From contig NZ_JAJSSH010000007.1 of assembly GCF_021403115.1 (NCBI RefSeq), positions 62,001-126,000 of the forward strand: 64,000 nucleotides of DNA. Reading direction: 5' to 3'. Under the pieces are notes generated by a model, which saw only the letters and a program-made list of their open reading frames with translations, was not told the DNA's origin and did no database searches. The stretch is from Sphingobium sufflavum (GTDB taxonomy: Bacteria; Pseudomonadota; Alphaproteobacteria; Sphingomonadales; Sphingomonadaceae). Below, one piece after another: positions 43,426 to 51,360 of the stretch. A program made the translations under genes and the position numbers. Within the stretch, counting starts at the first letter, position 1. Every line of letters starts with the position of its first letter.

Positions 43426-44706
43426 TCAGACGAGAAGTTCGGTCGCCGCGGGATGGCTGAGAAAGCCGCTGGGGCTAGAACTGGGGCCATAGGCGCCCGA
43501 CTGGCGAATCACGATCAGGTCGCCCGCCTCCGTTTGCGGCAGGGCAACATTATGGCCGAGCATGTCGATCGGCGTGCAGAGGCACCCCGCGACATGAGCC
43601 TTCTCGAACGGCGGCGCATCCGCGCGATTGCCGACCAGCATCGGATAGTTGCGGCGCAGGATCTGGCCCAGATTGCCAGATGCCGCCAGATGGTGATGCA
43701 TGCCGCCATCGGTGACGAGGAATATCTCCCCCCGTGACATTTTGCGGTCCAGCACGCGGCAGACATAATAGCCCGCCTCCCCGACCAGATAGCGGCCCAG
43801 TTCGATCACGACCCGGACGCTCCCGAAACGCTGGCGCAACGCCGCCAGCCGGGGCGCGAGCGCCGTGCCGACAGCCGTCAGGTCGAGCGGCGGCGACCCG
43901 TCGCTATAGGCGATGCCGAAACCGCCGCCCAGATTGATGAGGCGCGGCACGAAACCCGCCTGATCGGACAGGGCGACCAGCGCGTCGATCGTCCCGGCCT
44001 GCGCGGCGATAATCATGTCCGCCTTGAGACACTGCGACCCCCAGAAGACATGATAGCCCAGGAAATTGTCGCCATGCGTGGCCATGAGCCGCCGGACGAG
44101 ATCGAGGCAGAACTCCATGTCGACGCCGAACTGCCGGGGTTCGCCGCCCATCCGCATACCGACCCCTTTCAGGTCCAGTTCCGGGTTGACCCTCAGGATG
44201 AGGCGTGGCGCGATCCCCAGTTCCCCGGCGATGCGTTCTATCCGGCCCAGTTCGCCCGCGGATTCCACGCTCAGGATCGCGCCGGTGGCCACCGCCAGCG
44301 TCAGCTCGCGATCATTCTTGCCCGGTCCGGCAAAGGCGATGTCCTCCGCCGCGACCCCTGCGTTGAGCGCCTGCGCCAGTTCCGCGCCGGACGACACATC
44401 AAACCCGTCCACCCGCGCGGCGAGATGATGGACCAGCGGATCGAAGGGATTGGCCTTCATCGAATAGAAGAGGTCGACCTCCTCCGGCAACGCGGCGCGC
44501 AATTGCGCGATGCGGCTGTCGAGCGCCCGGCGATCATAGGCAAAGAAGGGCGTCTGCTGCGCGCGCAGCACCAGCTTGTCCAGCGGGACACCGCCGATGT
44601 CGAACCAGCTTTCCGGCGCCAGCGCAGGCGCACCCTGCCCTTCGGCCACCGCGCCCTGTGCAACGACGGGATCGGACAGGTCAGCCACGGGATCAATGAA
44701 GTTCAT
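43426..44706 (-). CDS. PLP-dependent decarboxylase (Orn/DAP/Arg decarboxylase group 2)
   Basis: A 426-residue fold-type III PLP decarboxylase. The PLP lysine is K84 in FYSMKANP. VDGFDVSSGAEL, the glycine-rich LINLGGGFGIAY and the C-terminal substrate motif CLCTPIDMLG are present. It closely resembles the clade usually annotated 'pyridoxal-dependent decarboxylase, exosortase A system-associated', as does the ligase just upstream, yet no exosortase, PEP-CTERM protein or polysaccharide genes are present. Its ATG overlaps the ligase stop by 14 bases. In this setting it could decarboxylate an amino acid to an amine or form a decarboxylated building block. Substrate not determinable. Confidence 0.88.
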   Translation of the reverse strand: MNFIDPVADLSDPVVAQGAVAEGQGAPALAPESWFDIGGVPLDKLVLRAQQTPFFAYDRRALDSRIAQLRAALPEEVDLFYSMKANPFDPLVHHLAARVDGFDVSSGAELAQALNAGVAAEDIAFAGPGKNDRELTLAVATGAILSVESAGELGRIERIAGELGIAPRLILRVNPELDLKGVGMRMGGEPRQFGVDMEFCLDLVRRLMATHGDNFLGYHVFWGSQCLKADMIIAAQAGTIDALVALSDQAGFVPRLINLGGGFGIAYSDGSPPLDLTAVGTALAPRLAALRQRFGSVRVVIELGRYLVGEAGYYVCRVLDRKMSRGEIFLVTDGGMHHHLAASGNLGQILRRNYPMLVGNRADAPPFEKAHVAGCLCTPIDMLGHNVALPQTEAGDLIVIRQSGAYGPSSSPSGFLSHPAATELLV

Positions 44707-46285
44707 GGACAAGCTCCCCCATGGCATCCAGCGCCAGACGCCGGATCGCGTGATAATCATATTTGCCGTTGGGATTGCGCGGCAGGGCATCCAGTTCGAT
44801 GACGTGCCGGGGCAGCATATAGATGGGCAGCTTTTCCCGGCATATCGCCTCCACCGCCTTGCGCAGGTCGCCCGCCTGCGCGCGGACGACGGCCACGGCG
44901 ATGACCTGGCCCAGATCCTCATCCTCGATCCCGATCGCGGCGACTTCCGCGACATCGCCGCTTTCGTTGACGACGCTTTCGATCTCCGTCGGGCTGACCC
45001 GATAGCCGGACGTTTTTATCATATTGTCCTTGCGTTCGACGAAGTAGAGATAGCCCTCCTCGTCACGGCGCACGATGTCGCCGGACCATACCGCCGCGCG
45101 CGGCGCGGTGCCGGGCAGGCAGGGTTCGGGCGATGGGCGAAAGCGTTGCGCGGTCAGCGCGGGCTGGTTGAGATAGCCCTGCGCCACCTGTGCGCCGATA
45201 TGGACCAGTTCCCCCTCTTCGCCGGGCAGACATTCGCTGCCGTCCGGCCGCACGACCAGAATACGGGCGTTGGGGATCGCCTTGCCGATGGAATCCGGCC
45301 GACGGTCGACCTGTTCCGGCGGCAGATAGGTCGAACGAAACGCCTCCGTCAGCCCATACATCAAATAGACCCGCGCCTCGCGATAGAGGCTCCGCATCGC
45401 CGTGAGCGTGGAGATGTGCATCCGCCCGCCGGTGTTGGCGACATAGCGCAGGCGACAGGCCTCCTGCGGCCATGCCACTTTCACAAGCTGCGCCCAGAGC
45501 GGCGGGACGCCGGTGATCCCGGTGATCCGTTCCGCCACGCAAATACCGGGAATATCCTCCGCCCCGATATAATTGACCAGAACCACGCACGCCCCGCTTG
45601 CAAAGGCGGTTGTTACCTGGCTCAAACCCGCATCGAAACTGAGCGGCAGGAGGGAGAGTATCCGGTCGTCCGGTCCGTTGCCGATATATTCCACCACGCT
45701 GCGCGCGCCCTCGATCAGGTTGCGCTGCGACAGCACCACGCCTTTCGGCAGCCCTGTCGAACCGGAGGTGTAGAGGATCGCGGCAATATCCTCGTCGAGC
45801 GTGTCGACCGGATGCAGCGGCTGTGCGGCGGCGAGGCTGGCCGTCCAGTCCGTCTGGACCAGCCTGTCGGCGCAGCGCACCGCGGGGCCACCGCCACCGA
45901 CCAGCAAAAGCGCCTCCAGCGCTGGACAGTCGGCCAGCCTTGCGCCCAGCATCCCCGCCCGGACCCGCGTGGTAATCAGGGTCCGCGCACCGGAATCCTG
46001 CATGATATGCGTGACCTGATCCGGTTTGAGCATCGGGTTGATGGGGATGAAGACAGCCCCGGCCCACGCCGCGCCATACAGGGCGAGAATGGTTTCCACC
46101 CGCTTCTCCAGCAGCACCGCGACATGCTCGCCCCGGCCTACCCCGCTTGCCGTGATGACGGCCGCCGCCTTCGCGATGCCGGCCCACAATTCGCCATAGG
46201 TCAGCCGCCGCTCACCATAGACCAGCGCTTCCCCGTCAGGGTCGCACGCCGCCCGGTCACGAACCGATTGCGCTAAATTTCGCAT
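44693..46285 (-). CDS. AMP-forming acyl-/aminoacyl-CoA (or carrier) ligase
   Basis: A 530-residue ANL-superfamily adenylating enzyme. The P-loop LYTSGSTGLPKGVVL, the MYGLTEAF motif, SGDIVRRDEEGYLYFVERKDNMIKTSGYRVSPTEIE, and the catalytic lysine near the C-terminus (NPNGKYDY) are all conserved. It resembles the 'acyl-CoA ligase, exosortase A system-associated' clade. Located with a free-standing carrier protein, it may load an acid onto that protein. The start at 46285 gives a seven-base spacing from GGAG; ATG 46291 is an alternative. The gene overlaps the MATE gene by 29 bases, indicating coupling. The specificity code cannot be read reliably by eye. Confidence 0.88.
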   Translation of the reverse strand: MRNLAQSVRDRAACDPDGEALVYGERRLTYGELWAGIAKAAAVITASGVGRGEHVAVLLEKRVETILALYGAAWAGAVFIPINPMLKPDQVTHIMQDSGARTLITTRVRAGMLGARLADCPALEALLLVGGGGPAVRCADRLVQTDWTASLAAAQPLHPVDTLDEDIAAILYTSGSTGLPKGVVLSQRNLIEGARSVVEYIGNGPDDRILSLLPLSFDAGLSQVTTAFASGACVVLVNYIGAEDIPGICVAERITGITGVPPLWAQLVKVAWPQEACRLRYVANTGGRMHISTLTAMRSLYREARVYLMYGLTEAFRSTYLPPEQVDRRPDSIGKAIPNARILVVRPDGSECLPGEEGELVHIGAQVAQGYLNQPALTAQRFRPSPEPCLPGTAPRAAVWSGDIVRRDEEGYLYFVERKDNMIKTSGYRVSPTEIESVVNESGDVAEVAAIGIEDEDLGQVIAVAVVRAQAGDLRKAVEAICREKLPIYMLPRHVIELDALPRNPNGKYDYHAIRRLALDAMGELVHELH

Positions 46286-47726
46286 GGCCATTCTCCACTT
46301 TCAGGATGGTGTCGTTGATGCTGTCCAGCGTCTGTTTCACGCGGAAGGACAGGGCGATGCAGGAGTAGGCAAAACCTGCCGCCAGCCCCATCCAGATGCC
46401 GATCCCGCCAAGGCCAAGCCCAAAGGCCAGCAACCCTGCCAGCCCCAGTCCCACCAGCCAGTAACCGACGATGACGCTGCGGAAGGCGACGCGAACGTCT
46501 CCGCATCCCCGGAGGATCGCGGCAAAGACCACGATCAGGCCGCGCATCATCTGCGCGATGGCCGCGATCCCCAGAAAGTCCGTCGCCGCCGCCAGAGAGT
46601 CCGGCGAAATCGCCCGTGTCGACCCCATCAGGCTGTGCGCCAGAGTGTCGCCGGAGAACAGGAAGGCCAGCGCGATGACGCCCGTTACCGCCAGCGTCAG
46701 GACGATGGCGGCGGAGGCGAGCCGTGCCGCCCCCTCCGCGTCCCGCGCACCGATGCGAAAGCCGATCCGCATCGCCACCGCCTGCGAAATGCCGATGGGG
46801 GCCATGAAGGCGATCGCCATCCATTGCTGCGCCAGCGCATGCCCGGCCAGTTGCACCGCGCCGACCCCGGCCATCAGGAAATAGCTGCCGGTCACCAGCA
46901 GGCCCTCGATCGCCATGACGGCCGCGATGGGCGCTCCGATGGTCAGGCACTGCCGCGCCAGGGGGGCCAGCAGTTCCGGCACGGGACGCCATATGTCCCG
47001 GAAATAGTCGCTGACGGCCCGGTCGCGCGCGATCAGCGCGGATTGCAGGATCAGTTGCAGCCAAGCCACGACACTGCTGGCGATGCCGACGCCCATGATG
47101 CCAAGGTCGGGCAGGCCCCAGCTCCCGCTGGAGAGCAGATAGGCCAGCGCCACATTGACGGTCATGGCGGTCCAGCTCAGCCCCACCACCATGCGGGACT
47201 TCTGGAGCGCGAATATCACCGCCCGTTGCGCGAAGAGCATCGACGTCGCCACGATTCCCGGCGCCAATCCCAGGACATAGCGCCCCGCCAGCGCATGGAC
47301 CCGCGGCTCGCCCGGCAGGGTCATGAAGACGGCGGGCAGGACGGTCAGCACCAGCGTGAGCGCCAGTCCCAGGACAAGGCCGGTATAAAGGGCGATCGTC
47401 GCCGCGCTGCGGGCGATCTGGTCCCGCCCGGCCCCGACGGACTGTGCGAACACGATGCTGATGCCCTGCACCAGCCCCTGCATGACCAGATAGAGCAGCA
47501 GCAGGACGCTGCCGACCATGCCGCCCGCTGCAAGCGTCTCCGTCCCCAGTCGGCCCATGACCCAGGTGGTCGTCGCGCCGTTCAGGATGGCCGCCAGTTC
47601 GTAGATCGTCAGCATGGCGGCGAACAGCGCCAGCCCGATCAGTTCGGTGCGAAAGGGAGCGGCGACCGGCGGGGCGGTGCGCACGGGCGCGGGCGCGGGC
47701 GCAGGGGCGGCATGGATGCCGGGCAT
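46257..47726 (-). CDS. MATE-family multidrug/metabolite efflux transporter
   Basis: A 489-residue protein with about twelve membrane helices in two pseudo-repeats and MATE features such as NGATTTWVMGRLGTETLAAGGMV near the N-terminus and GISQAVAMRIGFRIGARD in the second half. It probably exports the product or an intermediate of this biosynthetic operon by Na+ or H+ antiport. The upstream ATG at 47741 overlaps the previous stop, but a near-perfect Shine-Dalgarno AAGGAGGAG lies inside its first codons and points to ATG 47726 as the true start. The Pro/Ala-rich first 25 residues are probably a flexible cytosolic tail. Confidence 0.9.
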   Translation of the reverse strand: MPGIHAAPAPAPAPVRTAPPVAAPFRTELIGLALFAAMLTIYELAAILNGATTTWVMGRLGTETLAAGGMVGSVLLLLYLVMQGLVQGISIVFAQSVGAGRDQIARSAATIALYTGLVLGLALTLVLTVLPAVFMTLPGEPRVHALAGRYVLGLAPGIVATSMLFAQRAVIFALQKSRMVVGLSWTAMTVNVALAYLLSSGSWGLPDLGIMGVGIASSVVAWLQLILQSALIARDRAVSDYFRDIWRPVPELLAPLARQCLTIGAPIAAVMAIEGLLVTGSYFLMAGVGAVQLAGHALAQQWMAIAFMAPIGISQAVAMRIGFRIGARDAEGAARLASAAIVLTLAVTGVIALAFLFSGDTLAHSLMGSTRAISPDSLAAATDFLGIAAIAQMMRGLIVVFAAILRGCGDVRVAFRSVIVGYWLVGLGLAGLLAFGLGLGGIGIWMGLAAGFAYSCIALSFRVKQTLDSINDTILKVENGHAKFSAIGS

Positions 47727-47737
47727 CGTCTCCTCCT

Positions 47738-48700
47738 TCATGTCACGATCACCGCAGCGCCGTAGCAACCCGCGATTCCCGTGGAGTAGAGCAGCAGCAC
47801 TTCACCGCTTTCCGACGGACATTCGGCCAGGTTGATGAACGGGTCCGCGCCGAAGACATGCCCCTTCTCGCCGAAATTCGTCTTGAACAGCACGTCGTCC
47901 GGCATCCGCATCAACCGGATGACCCGTTCGGCGTTGGGGCGATTGACGTTGTTGGGCAATATCCGCCCGATGGCGTCGCGCCCCACCCCCGACCGGGCGA
48001 TGGCCGACCGCATCGTCGCCACCGTGGAGACATAATAGTCCGTGTTCGGCTGGGATATGGTGGGGTCGGCGCGATAATATCGGGCATCGGCCCTGTTCAC
48101 GACGCTCAGGACGCGGCGCACGGGCCAGTCCCGCGTCAGCAGCAACGCACAGGCCCCGTCGCTCTGCATCGTCATGTCGTCGATCACGCGCAGATGATCC
48201 TGCGCGACCGGCACATGGTCCGCCGTCACGACCAGTGCATTGGCGATCGCCGGGTCATTGCTCATCATCGCCTGCACCAGCTTGATCGCCACGAAGATGG
48301 AGACGCAATTCTGCTGACTGATCGAAAAGCAGCGCGCATTGGTGAGGCCCAGCGCGTTCTGCACGAAACTCACCGTGCTCGCCGGCGGAGGAGAATCCCC
48401 CTCGTTGCGCGTATGGGTGAAGATCAGCAGGTCGACCTGTCCGGGGGCAAGGCCGGCGTCGGACAGCGCCCTTGCGGCGGCGTTGCGCGTCATCTCACGG
48501 GTCGAAAACTCCTCCCCGTCCAGGAAATATTCGGCCCCGGCGGAGGCCAGCTTCGCCAGCCGTTCCGACGACCCGCCATGCCGGTCGACCCACGCCTTGA
48601 TCGGCCGTTTCTGGTTCGCCAGATGCAGGCCGATGGCGCGAATACCGATCCCGGCGAGTGCCAAGGGGGGCGGCGCGATGGCCGCTGCGGCGCCCGTCAC
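47738..48700 (-). CDS. KAS III-like condensing enzyme with catalytic Cys
   Basis: A 320-residue FabH-like thiolase-fold protein. The nucleophile appears as C132 in FSISQQNCVSIFVA. The usual His of PHQAN is replaced in ILPNNVNRPNA, and the position normally Asn in GNTS reads GHVFGAD, so His and Asn seem exchanged. Such rearranged sites occur in KAS III relatives that transfer acyl groups to O, N or S nucleophiles instead of performing Claisen condensation. The start is GTG 48700, overlapping the previous stop (GTGA). Its neighbour upstream is a paralogue lacking the Cys, suggesting a heterodimer. Confidence 0.85.
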   Translation of the reverse strand: MTGAAAAIAPPPLALAGIGIRAIGLHLANQKRPIKAWVDRHGGSSERLAKLASAGAEYFLDGEEFSTREMTRNAAARALSDAGLAPGQVDLLIFTHTRNEGDSPPPASTVSFVQNALGLTNARCFSISQQNCVSIFVAIKLVQAMMSNDPAIANALVVTADHVPVAQDHLRVIDDMTMQSDGACALLLTRDWPVRRVLSVVNRADARYYRADPTISQPNTDYYVSTVATMRSAIARSGVGRDAIGRILPNNVNRPNAERVIRLMRMPDDVLFKTNFGEKGHVFGADPFINLAECPSESGEVLLLYSTGIAGCYGAAVIVT

Positions 48701-49665
48701 CCTGCATACTCGAACAGGGCGGCGCCAATCGAACCGCTCAGGCCCACACCCCACAGCAGCAACAGCCCCGGTCCGTCGGCCCCCGCAGTGATCGCATCGT
48801 GCAGGCGCAGGGCGGGATCGGCGGCGAACAGATAGCCGGCATCCCGATGGTCCAGTTCGCAGGCCACAGCGTGCGGCAACGCCAGCCCGGCCACCACCGC
48901 GCGCGTGACGGCGGCGTTGAAATTGGGTCCGGCGATGCGCGAAACCGCCTCCCGCACGATCGCATGACGGACCAGCAGCCGCTCCACGACATTCTGCACC
49001 GCGATGGCGTAGCGGCCGAGCTTTTCCCCCTGCGGCGGCTCCTCCGCCGGATCGCCGAAGCCGGTGAACGACTGGGTTTCGAGCGCCCGGAGCCGCCAGC
49101 CGGGACCGGACCGGCCGAACAGGACAGCCACCGCGCCGTTGCCCGGCGCGACCAGATCGCCCAGCGCGGGCAGATCATCGGACGACCAGATTTCCGCGCA
49201 GCAGATCAGCAGGCTTTCGATCTGGTGATCCACCGCCATCAGGTCGCGCGCGAGGCCCAGCGCGGTGAAGAACGCCGCCCCATCCTGCGACCCGACCGAA
49301 AAGCTGTTCTGCGTCAGGCCGAACTCGCATTGCAGTCGCAGGGCGGAGGACGCATTGGCTGGAACATCGCCATCCACCGATGTCTGGCAGACGATGATCG
49401 CATCCGGCTTTGTCAGGGTCGGGTCCGACCGGAAAAGACGGCGGCTGACATCGACGCAGGCCTCCGTCACCGTGGCGGGCCATGGCTCGCCCGCCATCTC
49501 CTGCACCATGACCGGCTTTTCCAGGGTGCGCAGCGCATCCGCATCCATCGCGCACGGCCGCCTGCCGAATGTCGCCCATCGGTCGGCGTCCTCATCGTGC
49601 AACAACCCGACAAGGGGCCGTGGCAGTGGCAGCGCACAGGCGCTGCCCATGACGACGGGTATCAT
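48697..49665 (-). CDS. KAS III-like protein lacking the active-site Cys
   Basis: A 322-residue paralogue of the next gene. Aligning FSVGSQDGAAFFTAL here with FSISQQNCVSIFVAI there puts G129 where the nucleophilic Cys should be. The His-region reads IAGPNFNAAV and the Asn-region AGYLFAAD, so the triad is missing altogether. The fold is otherwise preserved (YLFAADPALRLHDAI and a glycine-rich end GLSGSIGAALFEYAG). By analogy with chain-length-factor subunits of type II polyketide synthases it may be a non-catalytic partner. It overlaps the carrier-protein stop (ATGA) and its stop overlaps the next start. Confidence 0.8.
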   Translation of the reverse strand: MIPVVMGSACALPLPRPLVGLLHDEDADRWATFGRRPCAMDADALRTLEKPVMVQEMAGEPWPATVTEACVDVSRRLFRSDPTLTKPDAIIVCQTSVDGDVPANASSALRLQCEFGLTQNSFSVGSQDGAAFFTALGLARDLMAVDHQIESLLICCAEIWSSDDLPALGDLVAPGNGAVAVLFGRSGPGWRLRALETQSFTGFGDPAEEPPQGEKLGRYAIAVQNVVERLLVRHAIVREAVSRIAGPNFNAAVTRAVVAGLALPHAVACELDHRDAGYLFAADPALRLHDAITAGADGPGLLLLWGVGLSGSIGAALFEYAG

Positions 49666-49991
49666 GCGCGGAGGCTCTTGCCTGCCACCAGCCGGGTGAT
49701 CTTGCCGACATTCTCCAGCATCGTCGCCTTGAGCATGTCCTCCTCGAACTGGATACCGAAATGCTCCTCCAGCGCGAAGACCAGTTCGACCGTCGCCATG
49801 GAGTCCGCCCCCAGTTCGAAGATGTTGGTGTCGGCATCAATGTCGGCGGCGCTCATTTCCAGCCGCAGGACATTGATGAGGACGGATTTCACACCCGCTT
49901 CCAAAGTGGCGACGGACGGGCCGGCATCATCGACCGCCAGGACTGGATCGGCCGAAAAACCCAATGCCTCTGAACCATCAAAGCTATCCAT
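49662..49991 (-). CDS. Acyl/peptidyl carrier protein
   Basis: A 109-residue free-standing carrier protein. The phosphopantetheine serine is S64 in FELGADSMATVELV, with the four-helix carrier pattern before and after it. The first ~28 residues are an acidic, flexible extension not usual in FabH-pathway ACPs. It is the second gene of the leftward operon, directly upstream of the KAS III-like pair and in the same transcript as the AMP-ligase. It is therefore probably the scaffold on which the building block is loaded and modified. GGAAGGGGATAG precedes the ATG. Confidence 0.92.
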   Translation of the reverse strand: MDSFDGSEALGFSADPVLAVDDAGPSVATLEAGVKSVLINVLRLEMSAADIDADTNIFELGADSMATVELVFALEEHFGIQFEEDMLKATMLENVGKITRLVAGKSLRA

Positions 49992-50024
49992 TTTACTATC
50001 CCCTTCCACATCGGCAAAATATCG

Positions 50025-50456
50025 TCAGATTTCGATCAGGCTTTTCTTGAGGAAAACCCGACTGTTCCCATTCGGATAGTTGTCCAGTTCCCCGAACATC
50101 TCGAAACCCATCTTTTTGTAGAAATCGACTGCCTGAAAACTGAATGTTTCGACCCACATGCTGTGGCAGTCCCGCTCGCGCGCTTCGCACGCCGCCCGTT
50201 CGATCAGGCGTCGCCCCCAACCCTGCGACCGCAGGTTTTCGGGCACGAACAGCAATTCGATCTGGAACCAGCCCCAGCCGGCCAGCCCCCAGAGGCCGCC
50301 GACCTTCCGCTTCTGCTCCCGGTCCCGGATCAGGACGGCGACGGCCTCCGGCGGCGGCAGGTCGAGCGCGGCCTCGTTGAAAGCCTTCAACGGCCGGAGA
50401 ATCGCGAGACGATCCGCCACACCGGGATTTTTCGAGAGGAGGATCTTTTCGTTCAT
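50025..50456 (-). CDS. GNAT-family N-acetyltransferase
   Basis: A 143-residue GNAT. The acetyl-CoA loop appears as FVPENLRSQGWGRRLIERA, and the C-terminal motif SFQAVDFYKKMGFEMFGELDNYPNG is typical of a well-populated small GNAT subfamily. In this operon it may acylate an amine intermediate or give self-resistance. ATG 50456 gives a family-like N-terminus; a longer TTG-initiated frame from 50543 encodes 29 more residues and would run across the operator-like dyads. It is the first gene of the nine-gene leftward operon. Confidence 0.85.
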   Translation of the reverse strand: MNEKILLSKNPGVADRLAILRPLKAFNEAALDLPPPEAVAVLIRDREQKRKVGGLWGLAGWGWFQIELLFVPENLRSQGWGRRLIERAACEARERDCHSMWVETFSFQAVDFYKKMGFEMFGELDNYPNGNSRVFLKKSLIEI

Positions 50457-50646
50457 GAGACCCTGATTAACTTCAGGATCGAATTCTTCGCCTGTCAATT
50501 CTGACAGCACAGCCCCCACCTTGACTCGCCATCCACTCTGCAAGATAGAGTATTAACTCTGCATTACAGAGGATAATGAGTCGGCCTCCACTGGCCCGCA
50601 TTATCGATATTAATTCATGATTTTCAAATACATATGAGGGCCGACA
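50457..50646. promoter_or_regulatory. Divergent promoter of the biosynthetic and export operons
   Basis: This 190-base AT-enriched gap lies between the leftward GNAT-ACP-KAS operon and the rightward ABC-transporter operon and must hold both promoters. It contains the two operator-like dyads at 50536-50571. AT-rich words such as GATAAT (50572-50577) and TATTAAT lie nearby, but I could not pair them convincingly with -35 elements. Confidence 0.6.
50536..50571. promoter_or_regulatory. Two CTCTG-N5-AGAG dyads, shared operator type
   Basis: CTCTGCAAGATAGAG (50536-50550) and CTCTGCATTACAGAG (50557-50571) are 15-base imperfect and perfect dyads whose centres lie 21 bases apart, two helical turns. 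Closely similar elements recur upstream of the luxR-like gene (56247-56290), so one regulator probably controls both promoter regions. The winged-helix protein at 55576 and the LuxR-type protein at 56389 are the candidates. Confidence 0.65.
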
Positions 50647-51360
50647 ATGACAGATGGTGCTCCGGGAAATGCAGTGGTCCTGCAATCCGTTTCCAGGGAA
50701 TATGTCGAAGGCGATGTCGCCGTCGTCGCCCTGAAGGACGTCAGCATGACGATTCCGCGCGGTCGTTTTTCCATGCTGGTCGGTCCATCGGGCAGTGGAA
50801 AGACCACGCTGCTGAATATAATCGGCTGCATCGACCAGCAAACATCCGGCCATGTCGAAGTATGCGGCCATGACATCAAAGCTCTATCCGACAATAGAGT
50901 CGCGGATTTTCGGGCAGAAAACATCGGCTTCATATTCCAGGGCTTCAATCTGCTGCCCGTGCTGACGGCGCAGGAGAATGTGGAATATGCCCTGCTGCTG
51001 CTCGGCTTCTCCGCGTCGGAACGGCAGAGCCGGGCCAGGGCGATGCTGTCGCGGGTCGGGCTGGGCGATCATCTGCATCATCGGCCCAACCAGTTGAGCG
51101 GTGGGCAAAAGCAGCGCGTCGCCATCGCCCGCGCCCTTGCCAAAGACCCGGAGATTGTCCTCGCCGACGAACCCACCGCGAATCTCGACAGCGAGACGGG
51201 CCGCCAGATCATCGACCTGATGCGGACCATGCAGCGCGAATTCCATACGAGTTTCATCTTCTCGACCCACGACCCGCAACTGATCTCTGAGGCCGATGAG
51301 ACCTATCGCATCAGGGACGGCATCGTCGTCGAACGCAGCGTAAAGGAGCTGGTCGCATGA
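50647..51360 (+). CDS. ABC transporter ATP-binding protein (LolD/MacB-type)
   Basis: A 237-residue ATPase of the LolD/MacB/FtsE class. Walker A GPSGSGKT is at 46-53, the Q-loop is in FIFQGFNL, the signature LSGGQ is at 150-154, and Walker B is IVLADEPTANLDSE with the switch His in STHD. It pairs with the FtsX-type permease whose start overlaps its stop (ATGA). In this class ATP hydrolysis drives mechanotransmission by the permease rather than passage through a channel. The partner LolA-like protein and barrel suggest lipid or lipophilic-product handling across the periplasm. Confidence 0.93.
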   Translation: MTDGAPGNAVVLQSVSREYVEGDVAVVALKDVSMTIPRGRFSMLVGPSGSGKTTLLNIIGCIDQQTSGHVEVCGHDIKALSDNRVADFRAENIGFIFQGFNLLPVLTAQENVEYALLLLGFSASERQSRARAMLSRVGLGDHLHHRPNQLSGGQKQRVAIARALAKDPEIVLADEPTANLDSETGRQIIDLMRTMQREFHTSFIFSTHDPQLISEADETYRIRDGIVVERSVKELVA

